A stretch of 64,000 nucleotides of DNA. It comes from Andreprevotia sp. IGB-42. Its GTDB lineage: Bacteria; Pseudomonadota; Gammaproteobacteria; Burkholderiales; Chitinibacteraceae. Every line of letters begins with the position of its first letter. Position 1 is the stretch's first letter. The stretch is taken from positions 1 through 64,000 of the forward strand of contig NZ_WXTX01000015.1 in NCBI RefSeq assembly GCF_009848685.1, given 5' to 3'. Of the stretch, positions 1 through 7,145 are shown piece by piece. The notes under the pieces were generated by a model. That model did no database searches. It was not told where the DNA came from and saw nothing but the letters and a program-made list of their open reading frames with translations. The position numbers were made by a program, and so were the translations under genes.

Positions 1-414
1 GGTGAGGCAGGCTTCTGGGTTACAAACAAGGTTGATGGCTTCATCGGTGATGTTCATAGTGCATTGGGGACGAAGCTAAATTCAGCCGAGTTGGCTGAAT
101 TTAAGACTATAGACCCGACAGCGAAAATAGGACTGACAGGTAGCTCTGCAACGGGGCGAGTAGGTAACCCTAACAAGCCAACCTTCGGCCAGCCAATCAA
201 TATGGAAAAATTTGATTTGGACCTATTTGTTCAAAGCGATGTGCTGTTAGAGCAGTTTGGTACAAAACTCAAGGCGGCACCAATCTTGAGGCAATCACTT
301 GTGGATGATTTTCCTACCTTATTCCAAGGAATGAAACCAGGAAAGGAAGGGTTGTCAATTAAATTCAGGCCTCATGGCGAGCCGCCAAAGGGTTCTATAG
401 TTTTCGATAATTAG
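1..414 (+). CDS. C-terminal toxin domain of a polymorphic toxin, nucleotidyltransferase-like (5' end outside window)
   Basis: The reading frame is open from base 1 and ends at a TAG, giving 137 residues of a protein that begins upstream. It carries G47-S-S-A-T-G52 followed by F71-D-L-D-L-F76. A GS loop followed by a DxD pair is the pattern of nucleotidyltransferase-fold enzymes, so D72 and D74 are candidate metal ligands. That fold assignment is inference from the motif only. A small gene of immunity type follows at once, and three more toxin/immunity-like units lie downstream, which fits the C-terminal end of a CdiA/FhaB/MafB/Rhs-type secreted toxin or an orphan cassette of one. A TTG at 64 could serve as an internal start if this is an orphan. 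Target and exact family are not known to me. Confidence 0.55.
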   Translation, partial: GEAGFWVTNKVDGFIGDVHSALGTKLNSAELAEFKTIDPTAKIGLTGSSATGRVGNPNKPTFGQPINMEKFDLDLFVQSDVLLEQFGTKLKAAPILRQSLVDDFPTLFQGMKPGKEGLSIKFRPHGEPPKGSIVFDN

Positions 415-422
415 GAATGCGC

Positions 423-767
423 GTGAATATTCAGAGCCAACTTAAGCATGCGCTATCTCATTACCTTGAGTCCGGTAATGAGGAGGAATTGCGTCAGGCG
501 CTCACCGCCCATCCGGAAGTGATTTCGGCAGAATATGGTGAGTATCCTGACATGCATCGCTTGGTAGATTTACGGATTGGGGGTCGAAATTTTCGTGTTT
601 GCCGTCAAATTTCTCAGCGGGAATCAATTACGCTGATTCCTATCGAAGATTTAGTTGATACGCCAGGAGTTCCTCTCTGGCTGACAGGGGAGAAATTAGT
701 CGTGTGGGCTACAGATGAAGAAGAAAACCCATCGGACGAGCCTACTGACTGGGATCGGTATCGTTAG
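423..767 (+). CDS. Putative immunity protein for the first toxin domain
   Basis: A 114-residue acidic protein with no signal peptide or membrane segment. An ATG at 417 abuts the AGGA at 413-416 with no spacing, whereas the GTG at 423 stands 6 bases after it, so I chose GTG. The gene starts 8 bases after the toxin stop. Size, acidity and position are what is expected of a cognate cytoplasmic immunity protein; there is no motif I recognise. It shares the low GC of the array and not that of the core genes. Assignment rests on context. Confidence 0.5.
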   Translation: MNIQSQLKHALSHYLESGNEEELRQALTAHPEVISAEYGEYPDMHRLVDLRIGGRNFRVCRQISQRESITLIPIEDLVDTPGVPLWLTGEKLVVWATDEEENPSDEPTDWDRYR

Positions 768-1036
768 ATGTTCCAAAGAAAGAGTCGCTTGTTCCCGATT
801 TTGTCGACATCTAATGGTAAAGTTGGTTCTACTTTAGGGTTAAGCCCGAAAAAGCTGTTGGCATGGGTTCTGATCTCGATATCGGGATTCGAATTACTCC
901 GGTACAGTTCGACGACTTGATTGCGAGTTCGTTTATCAACGCTAAAATGCACGAGCTGCAACAATGGGGGGGGGCACAATCAAAGATGGCATCATTCAAT
1001 CCGCGTTGGCATATACACTTGGACGTTGACCGATGA
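767..1036 (+). pseudogene. Frameshifted remnant of a second nucleotidyltransferase-like toxin domain
   Basis: Three frames each give part of a toxin end. One frame reads D-V-P-K-K-E-S-L-V-P-D-F-V-D-I and stops; the next gives V-G-S-T-L-G-L-S-P-K-K; a third gives G-M-G-S-D-L-D-I-G-I-R-I. Read together they make a GS...DLDI pattern comparable with the GSSATG...FDLDLF of the first toxin. At least two frame changes are needed, one of them beside a run of G at 966-973. There is no start codon or ribosome site. I infer a decayed orphan toxin end whose immunity gene follows. Confidence 0.4.
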
Positions 1037-1409
1037 GTACTGCAAACTCTATATTGATACCAGCTTTGACCATGACGAGATGGAAAGTATTTTTGCTCTA
1101 GGCTTCAAGGAATGTATTAGCATTCCCGGGGTAGAATTTTCTTTGCTTGAAAATGACAAACACATTGAAGATGTAGAAATTACTTCATCCACTCACCCAG
1201 TGGATAGAGCCCGGTATTACGCCGAAATTGATTCCGACCCTGCTGATGCAATTAGAAAAGACGACTTCAATCTATCGATATCGGATTTGGTGATTTGGCT
1301 GCGCCTTAGATGTGATTTTGTTGTGGCCGCTTGTGATTTTGAAGATTACATAGTCGAGGTTACTGGTTGGAATTGGACTACTGAACACCCGTTACCACCT
1401 GCAAGGTGA
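1026..1409 (+). CDS. Putative immunity protein paired with the decayed second toxin
   Basis: A 127-residue acidic protein starting at TTG 1026 with a weak GGA just before it. The frame stays open further upstream, but those residues overlap the toxin remnant. It overlaps the end of the toxin remnant, the same coupling as in the other units. It is rich in Asp, Glu and aromatics near the C-terminus (W-N-W). No catalytic motif or membrane segment is visible. The frame looks intact although its toxin is broken, as is typical of retained orphan immunity genes. The next ATG in frame is at 1080, so a shorter product is possible. Confidence 0.4.
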   Translation: MTDEYCKLYIDTSFDHDEMESIFALGFKECISIPGVEFSLLENDKHIEDVEITSSTHPVDRARYYAEIDSDPADAIRKDDFNLSISDLVIWLRLRCDFVVAACDFEDYIVEVTGWNWTTEHPLPPAR

Positions 1410-1417
1410 TTGAGTAA

Positions 1418-1793
1418 ATAAACGAAGGTTCCGGGTCCAGCGTCTACATCAAATTTGGTGAAGGCTCGCTCAACATCACACAGGGCACCTTGGGCGTTCC
1501 GCGGAGGGAATGTGTCCAATAGCGTATTTGTTCCAGTAAGCCGGCTGCCGCTTTCACTTGATGAGGCTCGAATAGCGGTCGATCGCACATTCGAAGGTTT
1601 TGGTCTCATCCCACCAGAGATGCAATTACATGAGCCGGAAAATCTATCCAAAATTTTCCCCAATCCAATAGTTTTGGTTCGCGGCAAGAGAGAGCATGAG
1701 CATCGCTGCGTTTCCTTCGGTAAATACCCAGCAGAACTCTCGGGGACCGACAACACAACACAGATGGGTGCCGTAACAACACGCGGAAGCTAG
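1418..1793 (+). pseudogene. Decayed open frame of unknown function in the toxin array
   Basis: One frame gives I-N-E-G-S-G-S-S-V-Y-I-K-F-G-E-G and stays coherent to about 1500. The sense then seems to pass to another frame (R-G-G-N-V-S-N-S-V-F-V-P) that runs to a TAG at 1791-1793 and contains F-G-K-Y-P-A-E-L-S-G. A single-base shift near 1500 would join them into about 120 residues. The region looks like a third toxin or immunity fragment, but I do not recognise the family. No start codon with a ribosome site is evident. Confidence 0.3.
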
Positions 1794-2004
1794 TTGTCCG
1801 CGGCAGTTGTTGTCTTGGCACTATTTGAGTTGGTGGCTCAATAGCCTTTAACGATTCTGGTGAGCTTGATGGCCAATCGTCGTACGACGCAACGACTGTT
1901 CGACAAGTGATTGAAGAAAGGCTGGCAGCAAGCAATCTACTACTCGCAACAGTAGATTGATGCAATGCAGCATCCAAGCATGTACCCAATTACAATGCGC
2001 AGCC
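1794..2004 (+). other. Short remnant region with no intact gene
   Basis: About 210 bases between the decayed frame and the ribA-like copy. One frame from 1844 to 1960 is open for 38 codons (A-F-N-D-S-G-E-L-D-G, then an acidic helix-like stretch ending A-T-V-D) but has no start codon, so it looks like the tail of a lost gene. Nothing else is supportable here. Confidence 0.3.
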
Positions 2005-2092
2005 CGCCAGAACTACTTGAGCAAATGCCCCATATGCAGCCGTTTGGTGACCAGGTAATGATATTATTTCCGGGTTAGATTCCACAGCGTAC
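2005..2092 (-). repeat. Degraded copy of the 3' end of ribA
   Basis: The first 29 bases (2005-2033) are identical to 5271-5299, which start 8 bases beyond the ribA stop. The match then continues to about 2092 with roughly ten substitutions and one indel. Most differences are G-to-A or C-to-T relative to the ribA copy. The block corresponds to about the last 27 codons of ribA plus 8 bases downstream. It has no coding capacity of its own. It and intact ribA form direct repeats flanking 2093-5270. Confidence 0.85.
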
Positions 2093-2250
2093 TGCACCCA
2101 CGCTGAAGATTGACCAGCAATCCGATACCGGAACCGCCAGCCGGATTGCAGATATCCAGGAACAACATCCGGACCAGCGATCAGCTTTTGCCAATCCACC
2201 GCTGGTAGTCCTGCACGGCCGCACAGACAATCAGGTTCGGGTCCACGCCG

Positions 2251-2709
2251 GTGCAAAAAGCCAATACGGTACCGCAGCAGTGGACCAATGCGCGGGCTGA
2301 ATTGGCGGTAGAACCCCTACTCGGCTCGCAGTCGCAAGCCGAATTGGCGCGGACCACACCAGGCGCAGTCACGACCGTGCCGCCAGTTGCAGAGATGCAA
2401 GCGCCAGCAACGCAGATTGCACCTGATTCACAGCAGCCCGTATTACAGCAGCCCGTATTGAGCGGCCAAGGGCAGCCTTTCAACCTTGCGCCATTGGCAG
2501 AAGCGCACGCCAGGACCGACAAGCTGGCGGATACGCATGAGGTGATGCCAGCGGAAGGTAGCGGCTATGTGGCAGGGCCGAGCGCGGGAGAGACTGGCGG
2601 CGTGCTGTGTTGCTGGCTCAAGTTGACCCGTTTGGGGACATCCGCGCGATTCACGACATCGATGTTCGCCGATTCTGCGTGGTGCAGGGATAGGCAAACG
2701 CATCGTTGA
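2251..2709 (+). other. Open frame of doubtful coding value, Ala/Gln/Pro-rich
   Basis: An open frame of 152 codons rich in Ala, Gln, Pro and Thr. It includes a perfect-but-one tandem 15-base repeat (2431-2445 and 2446-2460) that encodes a repeated Q-Q-P-V-L. Another frame is open from 2091 to 2300 (V-V-L-H-G-R-T-D-N-Q-V-R-V-H) and may be the earlier part of the same decayed gene. No ribosome site is seen. I do not recognise the product; it could be a remnant of a larger low-complexity protein. Confidence 0.25.
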
Positions 2710-2830
2710 AAGCATTGTTGCGAATCAACCGGATGCGGTTCATATTATCGACATGATCCCGAGTGCTCGGGATTTCTGGCGCAAGGTAGGTATTCAAGAT
2801 GGAACAGAAACAACCCGAACCGACGATTTC
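2672..2830 (+). pseudogene. Possible fragment of a GNAT-fold acetyltransferase-like domain
   Basis: One frame reads G-A-G-I-G-K-R-I-V-E-S-I-V, then H-I-I-D-M-I-P-S-A-R-D-F-W-R-K-V-G-I-Q. The order G-x-G-x-x-(I/L)-(V/L), then P-x-A-x-x-F-(W/Y)-x-x-x-G-(F/I), is the motif A to motif B pattern of GNAT domains. The N-terminal half of the domain is not readable in one frame, so this is a broken piece. The ATG at 2753 inside it is probably not a start. Confidence 0.3.
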
Positions 2831-3649
2831 ATCCAAAACGCAGACCTCAATTGGGAAACCTTCAGGGGGGGTGATGGACGCGCAGCGCCAGAAGCTGCGG
2901 GACCAGGCGTGGCAAGACCTGAAGGCACAGAACGTGACGCTGATCACGGAGCGCGTGCAAGCACATCAATCAGCGAAGAAGAACTAAGCCCGGAAGAATT
3001 CGCTCGGCTTTTCCCTGATCGCCCCAAGTATTCCCGCCTTGGCCAGCGCACTGAGGGCATTCAGGCCCAACGACTTGCAGAGCGCCAACAGCGCATCAAA
3101 GAAGTACAAGACCAACTGAGTGGCCTCGGCGACAGGCTTTCGGACGATGCTGATGGGGCAGAGTCCTTGGTTCCAGACAGTGTCAAAACTGTGGTGTCCG
3201 GTGTCTATAAGACTGGTGAAGATGTGCAGGCCATACGCTTTGGTGATTTACAAGGCGGGGGGAATTTTGCCTTTGCTGAGAACGCTAATCGGCGAGGAAT
3301 CGAGGGGTATTTCATTAATTCCGCAGGTGAGCATGTGCCGGTTTCGTTAAAGAGACTGCCGACTGACAACGTAAAGAATGTGTTTCGAGTTATTCGAGAC
3401 AATGCGGATGAAATATTAAAGGCAGAAAAGATGCTTGCTACAAGCAATCAAAGCCTGCCAGCAGGTACTCTGCAACGTACGGTTTTGCATGTTGAGACGC
3501 CGAATATTTTAAGCACTGCACTCACTGAATATATCAATGGGTCTAAGCCAAATATCTTCAGATCAAATGCATTCCAAGAAATACTGCTGGATGCCAAGGG
3601 CGGTTTGATACATGTGCGTGATGGCATAATTGTGAAGGGAGGGTTGTGA
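2753..3649 (+). CDS. Orphan C-terminal toxin fragment with pretoxin V-P-D-S junction
   Basis: The coherent part of this frame runs from about 2960: E-E-E-L-S-P-E-E-F-A-R-L-F-P-D, then a charged helix, then E-S-L-V-P-D-S-V at 3161-3184, then a 150-residue C-terminal domain of unknown family ending V-K-G-G-L. The first 70 codons lie over other fragments and probably are not its native N-terminus, so the start is unknown. The stop TGA overlaps the ATG of the next gene by one base (TGATG). The domain after V-P-D-S should be the toxic activity by analogy with VENN-type junctions; its mechanism is not visible to me. Confidence 0.45.
   Translation: MIPSARDFWRKVGIQDGTETTRTDDFIQNADLNWETFRGGDGRAAPEAAGPGVARPEGTERDADHGARASTSISEEELSPEEFARLFPDRPKYSRLGQRTEGIQAQRLAERQQRIKEVQDQLSGLGDRLSDDADGAESLVPDSVKTVVSGVYKTGEDVQAIRFGDLQGGGNFAFAENANRRGIEGYFINSAGEHVPVSLKRLPTDNVKNVFRVIRDNADEILKAEKMLATSNQSLPAGTLQRTVLHVETPNILSTALTEYINGSKPNIFRSNAFQEILLDAKGGLIHVRDGIIVKGGL
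2799..2987 (+). CDS. Small hypothetical protein, 62 residues
   Basis: Starts at ATG 2799 with AGG 9 bases upstream and ends at TAA. The N-terminal part is polar (M-E-Q-K-Q-P-E-P-T-I) and the rest is helix-like with alternating charge (Q-R-Q-K-L-R-D-Q-A-W-Q-D-L-K-A-Q). It overlaps the GNAT-like fragment and the frame leading to the third toxin. It may be real or a relic from the same lost element; I know of no function. Confidence 0.3.
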   Translation: MEQKQPEPTISSKTQTSIGKPSGGVMDAQRQKLRDQAWQDLKAQNVTLITERVQAHQSAKKN

Positions 3650-4134
3650 TGACTACTAAACTTGAAATTATTCCTTCTGGGCAGATCACGGATTTGTCGT
3701 TGAGTTCGATTCAGGAGAGTTTGCGTGCTCAACAGCAAGTTGTCATTAGCGATGTCTTGACAGGGGAGACTATTGATGGGGAAGTTACTTTAACCTCAGA
3801 CGCTTACACTGTCATTGTTGGAGGTTTATCATGTTATTTGAGAAAGAGCTTTCAAGACTTCGATATCGAACCTGCAATTGAATACTTAAATGGAGAGTAT
3901 TGCGTAGGGCTTGATGTTAATGAGATTGCGCAGGGATGGGAAAAAGCTGGATTGAGTTATCAGCTATCATCTGACAGCCCGTTATATGATGAGTCTCCAG
4001 ACTTTGTTAATTTGGTTGCTGCTGTTTGCAATGTGGTATCTGGCGTGATTTTTGTTACATCAGATTATTATGATTGGTGTGAGCCGGGCATATATTCTGT
4101 TGAGCAATTTTTGGCTAGGTATGATGGGAGGTAA
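3649..4134 (+). CDS. Putative immunity protein for the third toxin
   Basis: A 161-residue acidic cytoplasmic-type protein. The strong GGGAGGG at 3637-3643 sits 5 bases before ATG 3649, better than the GTG at 3646, and the ATG overlaps the toxin stop by one base, so translation is probably coupled. It is rich in Asp, Glu, Tyr and Ser, with S-D-Y-Y-D-W near the C-terminus. No known family is recognised; the immunity role is inferred from position and size. Confidence 0.5.
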   Translation: MTTKLEIIPSGQITDLSLSSIQESLRAQQQVVISDVLTGETIDGEVTLTSDAYTVIVGGLSCYLRKSFQDFDIEPAIEYLNGEYCVGLDVNEIAQGWEKAGLSYQLSSDSPLYDESPDFVNLVAAVCNVVSGVIFVTSDYYDWCEPGIYSVEQFLARYDGR

Positions 4135-4146
4135 TCAGGTTAAGTA

Positions 4147-4609
4147 GATGTAGTTCCAGACAGTGCAGTTGATGCGCAGCAACCACTCCGCGTATAAGTG
4201 GCAAGCCGGCGTGGCTACGGCGTCTCGACCAAGGAAACGACTTCAACGCTGAACGCTCTGTGGCTTACCCGTATAATGAAGTTTACATCAACAGCCCAAG
4301 GGTTCTGGATATACCCGCCTTGATTCGTACAATCCAACTGCTGGTGAAATTGTTTCCCGTAACTTTACGCAGCTTTCCGAGGTTCAAGAGCAGAAAGTAG
4401 TTGGCCATATAAATGAATTTATTGCCAAGTACACGGTCAATGCAAAAGTTGCGCATATTCCTTCCAGTGGAAACTTGGCTGGTCAGCCGTTATTTGGCCA
4501 GCATTACCTGGAAGTTCCGGTCCAGCTTCGCCCAATTCCACAATCAGTTCCAGAGGCAGCCGAACGTGCAGGCGTGCTGATCCAGGACATTAATGCGAGA
4601 ATTCATTGA
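4147..4609 (+). pseudogene. Frameshifted toxin C-terminus of FhaB/CdiA type
   Basis: Three frames in order give one recognisable domain. V-V-P-D-S-A-V-D-A at 4150-4176 is the junction. G-K-P-A-W-L-R-R-L-D-Q-G-N-D-F-N-A-E-R and Y-P-Y-N-E-V-Y-I-N lie at 4200-4297. G-S-G-Y-T-R-L-D-S-Y-N-P and R-N-F-T-Q-L-S, then P-S-S-G-N-L-A-G, run from 4301 to the TGA at 4607-4609. The order N-E-V-Y, Y-x-R-L-D-S-Y, x-x-F-T-Q-L is familiar from C-terminal domains of filamentous-haemagglutinin-like toxins. Joining the frames needs a change near 4170-4190 and one missing base near 4298. No start codon precedes it, so it cannot make the intact toxin as it stands. Confidence 0.55.
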
Positions 4610-5133
4610 TGGACCGTGAAATTTATTCCTGCAAGTCATGGTTTCGCGCCAAGAAAAAGTCCACTATGTCTTGGTCCGAAGCTCAAGCAAGGGCTGCACA
4701 CGCCAGTAAGCAGCAATACACCGTGCTGGTGGGCTCTGTTGATAAGCCATACTGCTTTTTGGATGTGGCTGATAAGGTAATTGGCGTCAGTTTTTTGGAC
4801 GACCACCTGCGGGAATCTCTCACTTACGCCTTCCAGGAGACTGAGCCAGGAAGGCTGTTTTTGACCATGGCCATCTATCGGAAATTTGACGGCAATACCG
4901 ACAAAGTGGTCAGCGATACATCTTATTTGCTTAACCCAAATGGGACAATCCAAATCAGGATGGAGGTTTTTAATCCGCACCATCTTGAAATATCGAGTTC
5001 AGTATCTGATATTAGTTCAAATTATTCGTGCATGCCGGATTTTGGTGAGTATGACGATCTCATTCGCGTAGAGCGAATATGGATAATGCCTTCTTTAAAG
5101 GATCGATCCTTAATAAGGATCAACAGCCACTAA
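4609..5133 (+). CDS. Putative immunity protein for the frameshifted fourth toxin
   Basis: A 174-residue protein whose ATG overlaps the toxin stop by one base (TGATG), the same coupling as the third pair. No signal peptide or membrane segment. The centre (L-T-M-A-I-Y-R-K-F) and the end (P-D-F-G-E-Y-D-D-L-I-R-V-E-R) look like the immunity partners usually found after this toxin type, from general recollection and not a search. The frame is intact although the toxin is broken, which fits selection for protection against kin or rivals that keep the active toxin. Confidence 0.5.
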   Translation: MDREIYSCKSWFRAKKKSTMSWSEAQARAAHASKQQYTVLVGSVDKPYCFLDVADKVIGVSFLDDHLRESLTYAFQETEPGRLFLTMAIYRKFDGNTDKVVSDTSYLLNPNGTIQIRMEVFNPHHLEISSSVSDISSNYSCMPDFGEYDDLIRVERIWIMPSLKDRSLIRINSH

Positions 5134-5161
5134 CTGTTGATGATAAAAAACAAGAACAGTT
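5131..5161 (+). terminator. Hairpin at the end of the toxin/immunity array
   Basis: Inverted repeat TAACTGTT (5131-5138) and AACAGTTA (5154-5161) with a 15-base A-rich loop. It begins on the stop codon of the last immunity gene. There is no T run after it, so it is at best a weak terminator. The rest of 5162-5270 shows nothing I can name. Confidence 0.3.
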
Positions 5162-5278
5162 AGTGCTATTCCAATACATCCAAACAGCAAAGAGGCACAG
5201 AAGTCACTTCGCCAGTGATAGGGCCTGAAACAATGCAGTATCCGGCATCCTCCTGTTTACGCAGGCAATCCGCCAGAA

Positions 5279-5926
5279 CTACTTGAGCAAATGCCCCATG
5301 CGCAGCCGCTTGGTGGCCAGGTAGTGGTGGTTTTCCGGGTTGGATTCCACAGCGTGCGGCACGCGCTCTGCCACCGGGATGCCGGCGGCTTCAAGTGCGG
5401 CGATTTTCTTGGGGTTGTTGCTCATCAGCCGTACCGTGGTCACGCCCAGATCGTGCAGCATGGCCGAGGCCATTTCGTAGCTGCGTGAATCGATGGGCAG
5501 GCCCAATGCGGCATTGGCGTCCACGGTATCGAGGCCCTTGTCCTGCAATGCATAGGCGCTGATCTTGTGGGCAAGGCCGATGCCGCGGCCTTCGTGGCCG
5601 CGCAAGTACAACAGCACGCCACGGCCTTCATCGGCGATCAGCTGCAATGCGCGGTTCAATTGCTCGCCGCAATCGCAGCGCAGGCTGCCAAACACATCAC
5701 CCGTCAGGCATTCGGAATGCAGGCGCACCAGCGTGGCTTCGCCAGCGGGCTCGCCCATGGTCACGGCCAGGTGCTCCACGCCATCGCTCATTGCACGGTA
5801 GGCATGCGCGGTGAATACCCCGTAAGGGGTGGGCAGCCGGGCAACGCCGGCTTTTTCGATCAGGGATTGGGGGGAAGTCAAAGCGGGCTCCGCATGATGC
5901 AATGCACGCCCATTATTTGGGCTCAT
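5279..5926 (-). CDS. ribA: GTP cyclohydrolase II
   Basis: Opens GTP to 2,5-diamino-6-ribosylamino-4(3H)-pyrimidinone 5'-phosphate, the first step of riboflavin synthesis, in the cytoplasm. The 215-residue protein has the three zinc cysteines C73, C84 and C86 in C-x10-C-x-C and the G-H-E-G-R-G-I-G active-site stretch. It is the monofunctional form, with no RibB (DHBP synthase) domain. The family N-terminus (V-A-x-L-P-T-P-x-G) begins near residue 28, so the first 25 residues are an extension and the true start may be internal. It is the first core gene after the accessory array, and its 3' end is copied at 2005-2092. Confidence 0.93.
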   Translation of the reverse strand: MSPNNGRALHHAEPALTSPQSLIEKAGVARLPTPYGVFTAHAYRAMSDGVEHLAVTMGEPAGEATLVRLHSECLTGDVFGSLRCDCGEQLNRALQLIADEGRGVLLYLRGHEGRGIGLAHKISAYALQDKGLDTVDANAALGLPIDSRSYEMASAMLHDLGVTTVRLMSNNPKKIAALEAAGIPVAERVPHAVESNPENHHYLATKRLRMGHLLK

Positions 5927-6000
5927 CCATCATTTGGGGGCTGCCACAGGCGGTTACAAGGGCGGTCAGCGAATACTTGCAGCGTTACTGGCTATCGCCA

Positions 6001-6315
6001 TCAATGCTTGCCGCGGGGCCTGGCGGTGGGTTTCGGGGTTACGGGTGGCTGCCAGTTCAGGCAGTACTGGCCGTAATCGTTATCCACTTCGGTCAAACGC
6101 TTTTTCATTTTTTCCACATCGTAGCTATGGTTCACGCCGCCTGCCAGGCGGGTGCGGATCAGCCGGCCTTCTCGGTACAGGCCACTGCAGCGCTTGGCCT
6201 CCAGCGCGGCCAGCTTGGCCGGATCAGGCTTGTAGTATTCTTCGGCATGCGCGATGCCACTCTGTGCCAGCGTAGCCATCAGTGTGGCGGCCAGCACGGC
6301 GTGCTTCAAAAACAT
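6001..6315 (-). CDS. Small exported protein of unknown function
   Basis: A 104-residue protein starting at ATG 6315, behind GGAAGAG. It overlaps the end of pabC by 10 bases, so it is probably translated from the pabC message. The N-terminus is a Sec signal peptide ending near A-H-A-E-E. The mature part has two cysteines (R-C-S-G-L-Y and Q-Y-C-L-N-W) that could pair in the periplasm, and a basic tail. I do not recognise a family. Confidence 0.7.
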   Translation of the reverse strand: MFLKHAVLAATLMATLAQSGIAHAEEYYKPDPAKLAALEAKRCSGLYREGRLIRTRLAGGVNHSYDVEKMKKRLTEVDNDYGQYCLNWQPPVTPKPTARPRGKH

Positions 6316-7145
6316 ACAGTCTCTTCCGTTGCCATCTTGGTGATCACTTCCTGCAATTGCAGGTCGGCGGCGTGGGGTTCCCAATGGCGGCCCGCCAGCG
6401 CTCGTACCGGCACGATGCCGGCCAGGCTGTTGCACAGCCACACGCGATTGGCGCGCAGCAGGCGCTCGGGGGTGACGTTGTTTTCGCTCACCGCCCAATT
6501 GAGCCGTGCAGCCGCTTCCAGCGCCACGCCACGCATCACGCCGGATACACCGCCAGTTTCCAGCTTGGGGGTCACCAGCGATTTGCCTTCCAGCAGCAAT
6601 ATATTGCTCATCACGCCTTCCACCACTGCGCCATCGCGGTCACACATCAGGCCTTCAAAGATGGCACTGTCGCGCCATTCATTGCGGGCCAGCACGTTTT
6701 CCAGCCGGTTCAGATGCTTGATGCCGGCCAGCCGGGGCTGCCAACTGGTGCGGGTATCGCACCAGCGCACGGTGGCGCCTTCGCTGAACAGCACATCGGC
6801 GTACACCGGCAACGGCGCGGCCTGCGCAATACGGTTGGGCTTCACCACATCCGGGTAGGCATACCCGCGCTGCGATTCGCCGCGCGTCACGATGAACTTG
6901 AGCGCGGCATCGCGCACGCCCTGCTTGTGCAGCCACGCCATGTCAGCCAGCCAGTCGCTGGCCGACGGCGCCTCGATGCCCAGCACCGCGGCATCGTGGG
7001 TCAGGCGGTCGAGCTGGCGCAGCCAGAACGGCACGCCGCCATCCACCATCTTCAACGTGCGGAATACCCCGTCGCCGAACTGAAATGCGCGGTCAGCCAA
7101 ACTGAGCGCATCCTTGGCCTTGCCGTTGACCAGTCGGTGCATCAT
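6306..7145 (-). CDS. pabC: Aminodeoxychorismate lyase
   Basis: A PLP enzyme that removes pyruvate from 4-amino-4-deoxychorismate to give p-aminobenzoate for folate. The 279-residue protein has the class IV aminotransferase fold. The PLP lysine is in G-I-K-H-L-N-R and the G-V-M-R-G stretch is seen near the C-terminal third. Start and pabB stop overlap as ATGATG/TGA at 7142-7145, so the two genes are coupled. D-amino-acid and branched-chain aminotransferases share the fold; the pabB neighbour decides the call. Confidence 0.88.
   Translation of the reverse strand: MMHRLVNGKAKDALSLADRAFQFGDGVFRTLKMVDGGVPFWLRQLDRLTHDAAVLGIEAPSASDWLADMAWLHKQGVRDAALKFIVTRGESQRGYAYPDVVKPNRIAQAAPLPVYADVLFSEGATVRWCDTRTSWQPRLAGIKHLNRLENVLARNEWRDSAIFEGLMCDRDGAVVEGVMSNILLLEGKSLVTPKLETGGVSGVMRGVALEAAARLNWAVSENNVTPERLLRANRVWLCNSLAGIVPVRALAGRHWEPHAADLQLQEVITKMATEETVCF

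Noticed and set aside
1-5270. Prophage or integrative element with integrase
   Set aside because: No integrase, transposase, structural or replication gene is readable in the region; only toxin, immunity and relic frames are seen.
5927-6000. FMN riboswitch for ribA
   Set aside because: The ribA leader is only about 75 bases to the next gene and shows none of the conserved FMN-riboswitch segments.
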